From: Betaproteobacteria bacterium
GTDB lineage: Bacteria; Pseudomonadota; Gammaproteobacteria; Burkholderiales; Burkholderiaceae_F
Assembly (NCBI GenBank): GCA_016861185.1
Contig: BOKW01000001.1
Span: 186,001-250,000 of the forward strand
DNA length: 64,000 nt
Direction: 5' to 3'
Positions 21,202-29,913 of the stretch are shown piece by piece. Position 1 is the stretch's first letter. Each line of letters starts with the position of its first letter. The notes below the pieces were generated by a model that saw nothing but the letters and a program-made list of their open reading frames with translations, was not told the DNA's origin and ran no database searches. The translations under genes were made by a program, and so were the position numbers.

Positions 21202-21569
21202 CCGCATGCGGCTGGCGCGAGCCGCGTCGGTCTTGCCCCGATGCGGGCTGCATGAACCGGTGCGCACCGCTTGACTTATTCACAAAATTGCGTCCATCCC
21301 GATTTCATGCGGCTTGGCGCGGTGCGCACCCCTGAAAACCCTCGCTCTGTTGGCTAAGCCGTTGATTCGTAAGATTTTCAGCGGGCGCTGAAGAATCGGG
21401 CATCCCAGCAAACTCACGCTCCGACGCGGCTTTACGGGAAACGTCAGGGCATTGTCCACAAAGTTGTCCACAAGCTCACTCGGGTGCGCGGGCGATCGAA
21501 AAATCATGTACTTAGCAATGCCATTTCGACGCGCAATCAAGTTTGGGCGCGCGCCGGGCACGACGAAGC
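21202..21569. other. hemE-priA intergenic region with DnaA-box-like sites
   Basis: This 368-base gap is less GC-rich than its surroundings. It holds one exact match to TTATNCACA (21276-21284) and two TTGTCCACA nonamers in the same orientation, 12 bp apart (21452-21460, 21464-21472). The 10-bp palindrome GGTGCGCACC occurs twice, 62 bp apart (21259-21268, 21321-21330), flanking the first nonamer. No credible gene is present. It could be a DnaA-binding locus (origin part, DARS/datA-like, or regulation of priA) or chance. Confidence 0.55.
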
Positions 21570-23576
21570 ATGTACGCGCAGGTCATCGTTGACGTGCCGA
21601 TTGCGCAGCCGCTCGATTACTCGATCGAGTGCGACGGCGCAGTGGCCGGGCGCTTGTGCGTCGTTCCGGTCGGGCGGCGCGAGCGCATCGGCGTCATCGT
21701 CGCGACTTCGACGCACAGCGCGCTCGATCCGGCGCGGCTACGGCCGATCAGGCGCGTGCTCGACGAGATCGATCCGCTGTCGACCGACTGGCTGGCGCTG
21801 ACGCGCTTCGCCGCGGAGTACTACCAGCACGCCTGGGGCGAAGCGGCGATCCCGTCACTGCCGCCGACGCTGCGCGCGCCGCCCGGGCCGCGCTTCGCTT
21901 CAACGCTCAAACGCCTGCGCTCGGATGCGGCGTTCGCCGCATCCGGCGTGGCGCCCGTCGTGCCCCAATTGAACGAAGCGCAGCGCGCCGCGGTCGCCGC
22001 GATCGACGCCGCGTTCGCCTTTCGCGCCTTCCTGCTGTTCGGCGTCACCGGCAGCGGCAAGACCGAGGTGTACCTGGAGGCGATCGCGCGCAAGCTCGCC
22101 GCGGACCCGCAGGCGCAGGCGCTGCTGCTGGTGCCCGAGATCAACCTGACGCCGCAGTTGCAGGCGCGGCTGCGGCAGCGCTTTCCCGGCGAGACGATCG
22201 CTCCCCTGCACAGCGGCATGGCCGACGGCGAACGCACGGCCGCGTGGCTCGCCGCGCACGAAGGCCGTGCGCGCATCGTGGTCGGCACGCGGCTGGCGGT
22301 GTTCGCGCCGCTGCCGCGGCTGCGAATCGTCGTCGTCGACGAGGAGCACGACGCGTCGTTCAAAGCCGGCGACGGGGTGCGCTACTCGGCGCGCGACCTG
22401 GCGCTCAAGCGCGGTCAGCTCGTCGACGCTCCGGTCGTGCTCGGCTCGGCGACACCATCGCTCGAGACGTGGTCGCACGCACGCGCCGGCCGGTATGCGC
22501 TGCTGCAGCTTCCCGAGCGCGCGCGCGGCGCCGCCGTGCCGCCCGCGGTCGAGCTGATCGACACGCGCCTGCAGCGGCCGGTGCAGGGGCTCGCACCGCC
22601 GCTGCGCGCAGCGATCGAAGCCGCGCTCGCGCGCGGCGAACAGGCGCTCGTGTTCATCAACCGGCGCGGTTACGCGCCGGTGGTCGCGTGCGAAGCCTGC
22701 GGCTGGCTGTCGAACTGCCCGCGTTGCGCCGCCTTCGCCGCCTTTCACAAGACCGATGCGACGCTGCGCTGCCATCACTGCGGCTGGGCGAGCGTCGTGC
22801 CGCGCGCCTGCCCCACCTGCGGCAACCAGGATCTGCGCGGCGTCGGCCAGGGCACGCAGCGCATCGAGGAGGCGCTGCGCGCTGCGTTGCCGGGCGCGCG
22901 CATCGCGCGCATCGACCGCGATTCCACGCGCCGCAAGGACGCCGCCAGCAGCGCGTTCGGCGCCGTGCACGCCGGCGAGGTCGACGTGCTGGTCGGCACG
23001 CAGATGATCGCCAAGGGGCACGACTTCCGCCGCGTGACGCTGGTCGGCGTGCTCAACGCCGACGCCCAGCTCGTCTCGCACGACTTCCGCGCGCCCGAGC
23101 GCCTGTTCTCGACCCTGGTGCAGGTCGGTGGTCGCGCCGGCCGCGGCGGGCAGGCCAGCCGCGTGCTGGTGCAGACGCGTTTCCCTTCGCATCCGCTGTT
23201 CGCCGCGTTCGCGCGCTTCGACTTCGCCGCGTTCGCCGATCGGCAGCTCGAAGAGCGGCGCGCCGCGGCGATGCCGCCTTTCGTGCACCAGGCGCTGCTG
23301 CGCGCCGAAGCGCGCCGGCTCGACGACGCGCTCGCCTTCCTCGCTGCGGCGCGCGCCGCCGCGGGCGACGAAGCGGGCGTTCGGCTGTACGATCCCGTGC
23401 CGATGCCGCTGGCGCGCGTGGCCGGCATGCATCGTGCGCAGCTGCTGGTCGAAGCCGACCGGCGCCCCGCGCTGCAGAGTTTCCTGAAGCGCTGGCTGCA
23501 GGACCTGCGCGAGGACCCGCCCAAGGGCGCGCCGCGCGCGCGCTGGCAGATCGAGGTCGACCCGCAGGAGATCTGA
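21570..23576 (+). CDS. priA: Primosomal protein N' (replication restart helicase PriA)
   Basis: This 668-residue superfamily 2 helicase reloads DnaB at stalled forks. The N-terminal 3'-DNA-binding domain starts MYAQVIVDVPIAQPLDYSIE. Walker A is GVTGSGKT at residues 158-165 and Walker B is DEEH at 257-260. The zinc-binding insertion lies around residues 373-412, with cysteine pairs in CEACGWLSNCPRC, CHHCGW and CPTCG. QMIAKGHDF is also present. ATG 21570 gives the family start. The upstream gap holds DnaA-box-like sites. Confidence 0.97.
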   Translation: MYAQVIVDVPIAQPLDYSIECDGAVAGRLCVVPVGRRERIGVIVATSTHSALDPARLRPIRRVLDEIDPLSTDWLALTRFAAEYYQHAWGEAAIPSLPPTLRAPPGPRFASTLKRLRSDAAFAASGVAPVVPQLNEAQRAAVAAIDAAFAFRAFLLFGVTGSGKTEVYLEAIARKLAADPQAQALLLVPEINLTPQLQARLRQRFPGETIAPLHSGMADGERTAAWLAAHEGRARIVVGTRLAVFAPLPRLRIVVVDEEHDASFKAGDGVRYSARDLALKRGQLVDAPVVLGSATPSLETWSHARAGRYALLQLPERARGAAVPPAVELIDTRLQRPVQGLAPPLRAAIEAALARGEQALVFINRRGYAPVVACEACGWLSNCPRCAAFAAFHKTDATLRCHHCGWASVVPRACPTCGNQDLRGVGQGTQRIEEALRAALPGARIARIDRDSTRRKDAASSAFGAVHAGEVDVLVGTQMIAKGHDFRRVTLVGVLNADAQLVSHDFRAPERLFSTLVQVGGRAGRGGQASRVLVQTRFPSHPLFAAFARFDFAAFADRQLEERRAAAMPPFVHQALLRAEARRLDDALAFLAAARAAAGDEAGVRLYDPVPMPLARVAGMHRAQLLVEADRRPALQSFLKRWLQDLREDPPKGAPRARWQIEVDPQEI

Positions 23577-23660
23577 GTTGTCGGCTGCAGGAATAACGGA
23601 CGGCGGCGGTCTGTTGATCGCCGTGTTCCCGGTCTCGCCGCGGACGAGGCGCGCGCGCCG

Positions 23661-24200
23661 ATGAGCAGTGGATTCACCGCGGAGCAGCTTCAGGCGCACA
23701 TCCCGCGCCTGCGCCGCTACGCGCGCGCGCTGACCGGATCGCGCGAGGCGGCCGACGATCTGACGCAGGACACGCTGGAGCGCGCCTGGATCAAGCGCGA
23801 CTTGTGGCGCGAGCAGGCCGGCAGTCCGGACGGGAAACTGCGCGCATGGCTGTTCGCGGTGATGCATAACGTGTTCATCAACGGCGTGAAACGCACGCGG
23901 CAGTTCGACTCGCTCGACGAACTCGCCGCCGCGCGTCCGGAGCCGGCCTTGGCCGGGGCCAGCGCGGAAACCGACGCCGCGCTGAGCGACCTGCAGGCGG
24001 CGTTACGCCGCCTGCCGGACGAGCAGCGCGAGGTGCTGCTGCTCGTCGGGCTGGAGCAGCTCTCCTACGCGGAAGCGGCGCAGGCGCTGGACGTGCCGAT
24101 CGGCACGGTGATGTCGCGACTGTCGCGCGCGCGCGAACGCCTGCGGCAACTGCTGGACGAAGGGGGCGCGGGACCACAAAGCCTGCGCCGGGTGAAGTGA
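23661..24200 (+). CDS. ECF RNA polymerase sigma factor
   Basis: The 179-residue sigma-70 family protein has only regions 2 and 4. Region 2 contains RYARALTGSREAADDLTQDTLERAW and LRAWLFAVMHNVFING. Region 4 contains LRRLPDEQREVLLLVGLEQLSYAEAAQALDVPIGTVMSRLSRARERLRQLL. It directs polymerase to stress-type promoters. The following gene overlaps its stop codon and encodes a membrane protein of anti-sigma type, which should hold it inactive until a signal arrives. The target genes are unknown. Confidence 0.93.
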   Translation: MSSGFTAEQLQAHIPRLRRYARALTGSREAADDLTQDTLERAWIKRDLWREQAGSPDGKLRAWLFAVMHNVFINGVKRTRQFDSLDELAAARPEPALAGASAETDAALSDLQAALRRLPDEQREVLLLVGLEQLSYAEAAQALDVPIGTVMSRLSRARERLRQLLDEGGAGPQSLRRVK

Positions 24201-24970
24201 TGACGGACGCGCTCAACGAAGAGAAGCTGCACGCCTACGTCGACGGCGCGCTCGACGCGGACGAGCGCCGCGCCGTCGAGGCCTATCTGGCCGCGCATCC
24301 CGACGAGGCCGCGCGCGTGCGCGCCTACATCGCACAGAATCAGGCGCTGCACCGGCTGTTCGATCCGGTGCTCGACGAGCCGCACGCGCTGCGGGTCGGT
24401 GCGCGGCCGGCGGCGGCCAACGCCGCGCGCTTCTGGCGCAGTCTCGGCGGTTTTGCCGCCACGCTCGCGCTTGGCATCGCGATCGGTTACGTCGCGCGCG
24501 GGCAGTTCGGCCGTGGCGTGGCGCCCGCGGCGCCGGGCATCGCGCATCAGGCCGTGCTCGCGCACGCTGCCTATGTGCCCGAGGTGCGTCATCCGGTCGA
24601 GGTCGCCGCCGCCGAGGAGCAGCACCTCGTCGGCTGGCTGTCGAAGCGGCTCGGCGCGCCGCTGCGCGCGCCTTCGCTCGCGGCGGCCGGTTACCAGTTG
24701 CTCGGCGGCCGCCTGCTGCCCGCTGCCGGCGAAGTCGGCAATGCGCCGGTAGCGCTGCTGATGTACGAGAACGCGCAAGGCAGGCGGCTGTCGCTGCTCG
24801 TGCGGCGCGAATCGTCCAGCCGCGACACGGCGTTCCGCTTCTCGCAGTCGGGCGAAACGCGCGTGTTCTACTGGATCGACGGACCGTTCGGCTATGCGCT
24901 CGCCGGCAATCTCGACAAGGATTCGCTGGCCGCGGTGGCGCGGCTCGTCTACCAGCAGTTGAATCCCTGA
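24200..24970 (+). CDS. Membrane-anchored anti-sigma factor
   Basis: The 256-residue protein has a cytoplasmic N-terminus of about 78 residues (LHAYVDGALDADERRAVEAYLAAHPDEAARVRAY), the RskA/ChrR-like anti-sigma zinc-finger-type fold but without the HxxxCxxC cysteines. One membrane helix follows at about 80-98, then a periplasmic domain of about 150 residues. ATG 24200 overlaps the sigma stop (GTGATGA arrangement; GTG 24197 is an alternative). Translational coupling to the sigma gene supports a partner role. Confidence 0.85.
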   Translation: MTDALNEEKLHAYVDGALDADERRAVEAYLAAHPDEAARVRAYIAQNQALHRLFDPVLDEPHALRVGARPAAANAARFWRSLGGFAATLALGIAIGYVARGQFGRGVAPAAPGIAHQAVLAHAAYVPEVRHPVEVAAAEEQHLVGWLSKRLGAPLRAPSLAAAGYQLLGGRLLPAAGEVGNAPVALLMYENAQGRRLSLLVRRESSSRDTAFRFSQSGETRVFYWIDGPFGYALAGNLDKDSLAAVARLVYQQLNP

Positions 24971-25013
24971 TCCAGCGGCCCGCGCTGTTCAGCCGAAGCG
25001 CAGTGCGCGGCGT

Positions 25014-26078
25014 TTACTTGACGGCGGCGATCATGTACTCGACGGCGGCGCGCAGTTCGGCGTCCGTGGCGGTCGGCGCCGCGCCTTTCGGCGGCATCGC
25101 GCCCTTGCCCTTGATCACGCTCGCGGTCAGCGCGTCGAGGCCGGTCTGCAGCCGTGATGCCCACGCGGTCTTGTCGCCGAACTTGGGCGCACCGGCTACA
25201 CCCGTCGCATGGCAGGCCATGCACGCGCTGTCGTAGAGCTTCTTGCCGGCCGCCGCGTCGACCTTGGCTGCTGCGGGCGCGGCCGCGGCGGCGGCCGCCA
25301 AGGCAGGCGCCGACTGCTTGCCGACGTTGAACATATGCTCGATCGCACGCCGGACCTCGGCGTCGGACAGCTCGGCCATGCCGCCGCGCGCGGGCATGCC
25401 GCCGTGTCCCTTGATCGCCGCTTCGGTCAGCTTCGCCAAGCCCATTTCGACGCGCGGCTTCCACGCAGTCCAATCGCCGAGCTTCGGCGCGCCGCCCTGG
25501 CCCGTATCGTGACACTTGCCGCACGCGGCGGCGACGACCTGCTCGCCGCTGCGCTCGCCGAACTTCGCTGCCGCCGGTTTGGGCGCGGCGACCTCGGGTT
25601 CCTTGAACTTGCCGCCCGAGCGATTGGCCATGTAGACGACCGCGCGCGCGACTTCGATCGGATCGAGGTCGGCGTTGCCCCCCTTCGGCGGCATGCCCTT
25701 GAAGCCCTCGACCGCATGCTTGACCAGCGTGTCGTAGCCTTGCGCGAGGCGCGCCGACCACTGACCTGCGTCGCCCGTCTTGGGCGCGCCCGCCACACCG
25801 GCCGTATGGCAGGCGCCACACGCAAGCTGGTAGACCGCCTCGCCCGACTGCAGCGCGCGCGCGCCGCCCGCTTCGGCAAGGACGACCGTGCCGACGGGCC
25901 GCAGCCGATCGGCGATGGCCTCCGGCGTCATCGACGCCGTGCCCGCGCCCTCCAGCTTGCCGCCGGCGACGTACTTGACCAGCAGCACGATGATGAGCAC
26001 CGGCACGACGAACGCCAGCACGACGATGGTGATCAACTGCTGCGGGGTCTTGATCGGCGAGCTGTGCTGGTCGGACAT
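25014..26078 (-). CDS. Membrane-anchored three-haem cytochrome c (cytochrome c5-like triplet)
   Basis: The 354-residue protein has an N-terminal membrane anchor (about residues 14-36) and three class I cytochrome domains in tandem. CxxCH motifs lie at 87-91 (CGACH), 186-190 (CGKCH) and 286-290 (CMACH). Each domain also has a Gly-Met-Pro haem-ligand segment (KGMPPKGG, GGMPARGG, GAMPPKGA). Alanine- and proline-rich linkers join the domains. It faces the periplasm and should carry electrons between the bc1 complex or dehydrogenases and terminal oxidases. I chose ATG 26078 because it gives a short cytoplasmic tail before the anchor and has GGAG upstream; an upstream in-frame start adds 12 residues. 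Confidence 0.88.
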   Translation of the reverse strand: MSDQHSSPIKTPQQLITIVVLAFVVPVLIIVLLVKYVAGGKLEGAGTASMTPEAIADRLRPVGTVVLAEAGGARALQSGEAVYQLACGACHTAGVAGAPKTGDAGQWSARLAQGYDTLVKHAVEGFKGMPPKGGNADLDPIEVARAVVYMANRSGGKFKEPEVAAPKPAAAKFGERSGEQVVAAACGKCHDTGQGGAPKLGDWTAWKPRVEMGLAKLTEAAIKGHGGMPARGGMAELSDAEVRRAIEHMFNVGKQSAPALAAAAAAAPAAAKVDAAAGKKLYDSACMACHATGVAGAPKFGDKTAWASRLQTGLDALTASVIKGKGAMPPKGAAPTATDAELRAAVEYMIAAVK

Positions 26079-26229
26079 GTGGGACTCCGCGGAGGCATCG
26101 TTGCGCATCGACAATGCGCATCCGCACGATGGAAGGCGTGGGAAAAATTGCGGCGAGGATTATATCCGCGGCCCTCGACGCGCCCGCGTGCGCCGGCGCG
26201 AGCACAGGCGCACGCGAGGCGCGTGCGTG

Positions 26230-26259
26230 TTGGACGCTCGCAGTCGATCGGCGTATCCT
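26230..26259 (+). promoter_or_regulatory. Possible sigma-70 promoter for tRNA-Arg
   Basis: TTGGAC (26230-26235) and TATCCT (26254-26259) with an 18-bp spacer lie about 90 bases upstream of the tRNA. The -35 and -10 each match the consensus in four of six positions. This is the best candidate in the gap between the cytochrome gene and the tRNA, but it is not strong. Confidence 0.35.
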
Positions 26260-26346
26260 TCGCGGCCCCGCGCGTCCGTTCTCGGCCGAGGCGACGCGCG
26301 GGCGCACGCGCCGCTGCGAAGGCCCGCCGAAGCGCGTGCAAGCCAG

Positions 26347-26422
26347 GCGCCTGTAGCTCAGTGGATAGAGTACTGGCCTCCGAAGCCAGGGGTCGTGGGT
26401 TCGAGTCCCGCCAGGCGCGCCA
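26347..26422 (+). tRNA. tRNA-Arg (anticodon CCG)
   Basis: This is a complete cloverleaf with an encoded CCA end. The acceptor stem GCGCCTG pairs with CAGGCGC, and the D arm is in TAGCTCAGTGGATAGAG. The anticodon stem-loop CTGGC-CTCCGAA-GCCAG has CCG at the anticodon, and the T loop is GGTTCGAGTCC. It reads CGG arginine codons. A reverse-strand pseudopilin and the minor-pilin clusters start right after it; tRNA genes are common integration sites, but no repeated 3' end is visible here. Confidence 0.97.
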
Positions 26423-26461
26423 TCCCACCGGCGCTCGGTTGCAGGGCGCCTTCGATTGGTG

Positions 26462-27022
26462 TCAGGTGCACTCGTCGTCGCGGACGGTGCGCACCTGCAG
26501 CACCGAGAAGCACAACGAACGCGCGTCGCTGCCGATGGCGAGCACGAGGCGGCCGAGCACGTAGCCGCCCGAGCCGAGCCGGCGCAAGTTGCCCATGTTG
26601 TCGAAACTCAGATAGGCGCCGCTGTACGAGGAGCCGAAGTGCGGCGTGATCGACAGGCCCTTGGGTGCGGCGTCGAACTCGCGCACGACCGCTTCGCCGG
26701 CATCGAGCCTGCCGTTGTTGTTGTCGTCGACGAAGACGCGCCAACCCGACGTCCAGTCTGCGCCGCTGCGCGGCGCCAGCACAACGCGCGTGCGCTGCGC
26801 GGTCGCGGTCGACCGCGCCAGATTGACGGCAAGCACGAGGTCATTGGTGGCGGTGGTCAGCCGATGGCCGTCGAGCGCGGCCGACATCGACGGCAGTGCG
26901 CTGGCTGCGAGCACGGCCGAGACGCACGCAGCCGTCGCGGTTTCGATCAGGGTCACGCCGCGCTGGCGCCGCGGTCCTTCGGCGAACCCAGGACGTGGCT
27001 TGATGGTGGGCAATTGGGTCAT
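26462..27022 (-). CDS. GspH/FimT-type pseudopilin
   Basis: The 186-residue protein has a type III (prepilin) signal: a basic leader ending in RRQRG, then VTLIETATAACVSAVLAASAL. Cleavage follows Gly, and Glu is at +5. Behind the hydrophobic helix comes a GspH-type domain (LTTATNDLVLAVNLARSTATAQRTRVVLAPR, WTSGWRVFVDDNNNGRLDAGE) and a C-terminal cysteine pair region. It would be a minor pilin that primes or tips type IV pili. ATG 27022 gives a leader of normal length; the longer open frame does not. It is divergent from the first pilin operon. Confidence 0.82.
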   Translation of the reverse strand: MTQLPTIKPRPGFAEGPRRQRGVTLIETATAACVSAVLAASALPSMSAALDGHRLTTATNDLVLAVNLARSTATAQRTRVVLAPRSGADWTSGWRVFVDDNNNGRLDAGEAVVREFDAAPKGLSITPHFGSSYSGAYLSFDNMGNLRRLGSGGYVLGRLVLAIGSDARSLCFSVLQVRTVRDDECT

Positions 27023-27357
27023 GGCGTCTTCTCGGTGCGCGAAGCGATGAAGGCGATGCGGGGGCATTGTCGCGAGCGCGCCGACGCGCGGCTGCCGAAA
27101 ACTCGCGGCCGCGCATGTCGAATTTGCGCCGCGCCGCTTGCGGACAAGCACATAACGCAAACGCGCGAGGGTGCACGCGCTCGAACGATCCCAAGCACTC
27201 ATCCGCCCGAACTAGCGCCGCGAGGCTTGAGGCCCGCTTGTCGGGCGCGTCCAACCGGCGGGTCCTTCTGCTCTCGGTTTCGACGGAACGCATCGGAATA
27301 ATCGGCCGGCAAATAGAGCCGGCAGCACCGGCGCACTTCAACGAGGGAGCTCGCGCA
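27023..27357. other. Divergent intergenic region upstream of minor-pilin operon 1
   Basis: This 335-base gap separates the divergent pseudopilin gene and fimT. Promoters for both must lie here, but I see no clear sigma-70 or sigma-54 (GGCAC-N5-TTGC) site. A GGGAG ribosome-binding site at about 27344 serves the ATG at 27358. No gene is recognised. Confidence 0.45.
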
Positions 27358-27939
27358 ATGGCCGTTCGGCCCGCCAATTCAACGGAGCACGGCGTCACGC
27401 TGATCGAGCTGATGGTCGTGCTCGCCATCTCCGCGATCCTGCTCGCGGTCGGCGTGCCGATGTTCTCGACCTTCGTCGACCGCAACCGCGTGGCCACTGA
27501 AGTCAACGAACTGATCGCCGACTTGGCCCTCACGCGCAGCGAGGCGCTGGCGCGGCGCGCGAGGGTCGGCATGTGTGCCTCAGCCAATCCGACGGCGTCC
27601 GGTGCGACCTGCGCGGCCGGCGCGTGGACGACCGGTTGGATCGTGTACGTCGACAACGGTCCGACGGTCGGTACGCGGGATGTCGGCGAGGAGATCATCC
27701 GCGTACATACGCCCGGCGCCCCCGGCATCACCATGACGCCGAACCTCGCGCTCACCGGCATCTACGTGACGAGCGACGGCACGGTGTTCGACAGCGCGAA
27801 CACGCCGCTCGGTGCCATGGGCACGACGGATCCGCTGCGCTTCAACGTCGCCGGCTCCGAAAACGCCAATCGCCGCACCGTGTGCATCAACGCGACGGGG
27901 CGTGCACGCGTCTCGACCACCTGGGATTCCTGCGTATGA
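27358..27939 (+). CDS. fimT: Minor pilin FimT/FimU (operon 1)
   Basis: The 193-residue protein has a prepilin signal EHG|VTLIELMVVLAISAILLAVGVP (Glu at +5) and a GspH domain. The latter includes NRVATEVNELIADLALTRSEALARRARVGMC, AWTTGWIVYVDNGPTVGTRDVGEE and a C-terminal INATGRARVSTTWDSC. It is the first gene of the six-gene minor-pilin operon and overlaps pilV by 4 bp. FimU/FimT proteins form part of the priming complex at the pilus tip. Confidence 0.85.
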   Translation: MAVRPANSTEHGVTLIELMVVLAISAILLAVGVPMFSTFVDRNRVATEVNELIADLALTRSEALARRARVGMCASANPTASGATCAAGAWTTGWIVYVDNGPTVGTRDVGEEIIRVHTPGAPGITMTPNLALTGIYVTSDGTVFDSANTPLGAMGTTDPLRFNVAGSENANRRTVCINATGRARVSTTWDSCV

Positions 27940-28517
27940 GGACCACGACCTGTTCGCTGCCGCGGCGAGTGCGCGGTGTGACGCTGATCGAAGTGCTGGT
28001 CGCGCTCGTCATCGTCGCCGTCGGCCTGCTCGGGCTGGCGGGGTTGCAGGTGCGCGGGCTTTCGATTCAGAAGGACGCACACGGCCGCGCGCTTGCCACG
28101 CAGCTCGCACTCGATCTCGCTGACCGCATGCGCGCAAACCGCGTGCCGGCAACATTGACGCCACCGGTCGACTACACGTTCACTTCCGCCTACCCGACCG
28201 GAACGCCTGCACTGCCGACGGCCTCAACCGACTGTGAGGCCGGCGTCTGCAATGAGGCGCAGCAGGCTCAGTTCGACCGCGCCCGTTGGGTGGCGCGCGT
28301 CAATCAGACGCTGCCCGGCGGCTGGGCGCACGTCGCGCCGATCGGCGGCACGGGCAATCGCGCTTGGAACGTCACGCTGCTTTGGACGGAAACGGGTTTC
28401 CGCGCGCGCACCGACGCGCTCGGCAACGCGCTGCTCGCCTCTTCGTGCAACGGCCTGGCTCTCGGCTTCGCGGTTCCACCGGAGGTCGAATGCATGCGCA
28501 TCGTGGTGCGGCCATGA
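27936..28517 (+). CDS. pilV: Type IV pilus modification/minor pilin PilV (operon 1)
   Basis: The 193-residue protein has a prepilin signal VRG|VTLIEVLVALVIVAVGLLGLAGLQ, the GLLG-LAGLQ extension being typical of PilV. LADRMRANR follows the helix. It starts at an ATGA overlap with fimT and ends in an ATGA overlap with pilW, so the three genes are translationally coupled. Confidence 0.87.
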   Translation: MRTTTCSLPRRVRGVTLIEVLVALVIVAVGLLGLAGLQVRGLSIQKDAHGRALATQLALDLADRMRANRVPATLTPPVDYTFTSAYPTGTPALPTASTDCEAGVCNEAQQAQFDRARWVARVNQTLPGGWAHVAPIGGTGNRAWNVTLLWTETGFRARTDALGNALLASSCNGLALGFAVPPEVECMRIVVRP

Positions 28518-29350
28518 GGGTGCGTCGACTGGCGCGGCCGCAAAGGGGCCGCACGCTGATCGAAGTGATGATCGCGATCACGATCGGCCTGATGATCACG
28601 GCCGGCGTGATCAGCATCTACGGCGCGAACCGACAGACCTACCGCGCCAGCGCCGACGTCCAGCGCATGCAGGCGGCCGGGCAGCTCGCGCTCGACCGCC
28701 TGGCGTATCAGTTGCGCATGGCCGGCTACGGCCAGATCAACTCGTCGGACTTCTGGCTGGTCGGCAATCCATCGAACTTCGTCGGCGAGGCGCTGCGCGT
28801 CTGCTCGGGTGGCTTCGACAATCCGAGCGCGGCCACACCCAACTGCAACAACGTGTCTGCGCAGGCGGATGCGCTGGCGGTTTCCTATCTCGTCGGAGGC
28901 GCAGCGGCAACCGGTTCCGGCGAGGGTCGCGACTGCCTCGGTGCGACGATCACCGCGGCGAACTCGCCGATTGCGCCGCAACTGGCGACGCGTAACCGCT
29001 TCTATGTGGCCAACTCCGGCGGCGTTCCGACGCTCATGTGCGTCGGCAACGACGGCGTGGCGGCGCCGCTCGTGCCGAACGTCGAGGACCTGCAGGTCAG
29101 GTTGCGCGTGGGCGATCCGTTTTCGCGCACCGAGCAGATCGTCGATCCGCAATCGGCCGCAGGCTGGACGGCGGCGCAGTGGGGTCGGGTGCTCGGCGTC
29201 GAGCTGTGCGTGCAGGTCGTCTCGGAGAACGCGGGTTTGACGACGGGCCTACAGCCCGGCGTCGACTGCCAGAACCGCGCGTTCCCGAACGACGGCCGGC
29301 TGCGCCGGACTTTCACGCAGGTCGTCACCCTGCGCAACCGCGTGCTGTGA
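28514..29350 (+). CDS. pilW: Minor pilin PilW (operon 1)
   Basis: The 278-residue protein's prepilin signal reads PQRG|RTLIEVMIAITIGLMITAGVISIY. Position +1 after the cleavage Gly is Arg, which is unusual because most prepilins have a hydrophobic residue there; Glu at +5 is kept. PilW features follow: RLAYQLRMAGYG, NVEDLQVRLRVG, and the C-terminal TFTQVVTLRNRVL shared with PilW of operon 2. It overlaps pilV by 4 bp. Confidence 0.86.
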   Translation: MRVRRLARPQRGRTLIEVMIAITIGLMITAGVISIYGANRQTYRASADVQRMQAAGQLALDRLAYQLRMAGYGQINSSDFWLVGNPSNFVGEALRVCSGGFDNPSAATPNCNNVSAQADALAVSYLVGGAAATGSGEGRDCLGATITAANSPIAPQLATRNRFYVANSGGVPTLMCVGNDGVAAPLVPNVEDLQVRLRVGDPFSRTEQIVDPQSAAGWTAAQWGRVLGVELCVQVVSENAGLTTGLQPGVDCQNRAFPNDGRLRRTFTQVVTLRNRVL

Positions 29351-29352
29351 GG

Positions 29353-29904
29353 ATGAAGATGAACCGCATTGCGCCCAGCGTCCGCGCCAGCCGCGGCATC
29401 GTGCTCCCGCTCAGCCTGGTCATGCTCGTGATGGTCACGTTGTTGGCCGTGGTCGCGATCCGCGGCGTCACGACCGAGGAGCGCATCGCCGCGAACCTGC
29501 GGTCGTCATCGGTGGGATTCGAGATGGCCGAGCTGGCGCTGCGTCACTGCGAGGAGATCGTCTGGAACGGCGAGGATCCGACCGGCACGATCAAGCTGGA
29601 CGCGGTCAAGTTCGTCGAGTCGCCGCCGTTGGGCGCACGCTGGAATCCGCCATCCTCCGCCAACGCCAACTGGGCCGACCCGGTCAGCAGCCTCACACCG
29701 TCGAACGTGCCGACGGGGGTGGCCGCACCGCGCTGCATGATCGAAGAGGCGCTGGGCGACAGCGGCGGTTACACGATTCGCTTTGCGCGCGGCACGCGGC
29801 CGACGATGTACATCGTCACGGCGCGCGGCTTTGGCGACAACTCGGCGACGAACTTCCCCGCGACCGTCCAAAGCCAGTTGCGGCCGAACCCGATCGCACC
29901 GTAG
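29353..29904 (+). CDS. pilX: Minor pilin PilX (operon 1)
   Basis: The 183-residue protein has a prepilin-like N-terminus SRG|IVLPLSLVMLVMVTLLAVVAIRGVTTEERIAANLR without Glu at +5, as usual for PilX. FEMAELALRHCEEIV follows and TARGFGDNSATN comes near the end. It starts 2 bp after pilW and precedes pilY1 by 9 bp. PilX connects the tip adhesin PilY1 with the other minor pilins. Confidence 0.85.
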   Translation: MKMNRIAPSVRASRGIVLPLSLVMLVMVTLLAVVAIRGVTTEERIAANLRSSSVGFEMAELALRHCEEIVWNGEDPTGTIKLDAVKFVESPPLGARWNPPSSANANWADPVSSLTPSNVPTGVAAPRCMIEEALGDSGGYTIRFARGTRPTMYIVTARGFGDNSATNFPATVQSQLRPNPIAP

Positions 29905-29913
29905 ACGATTCTC

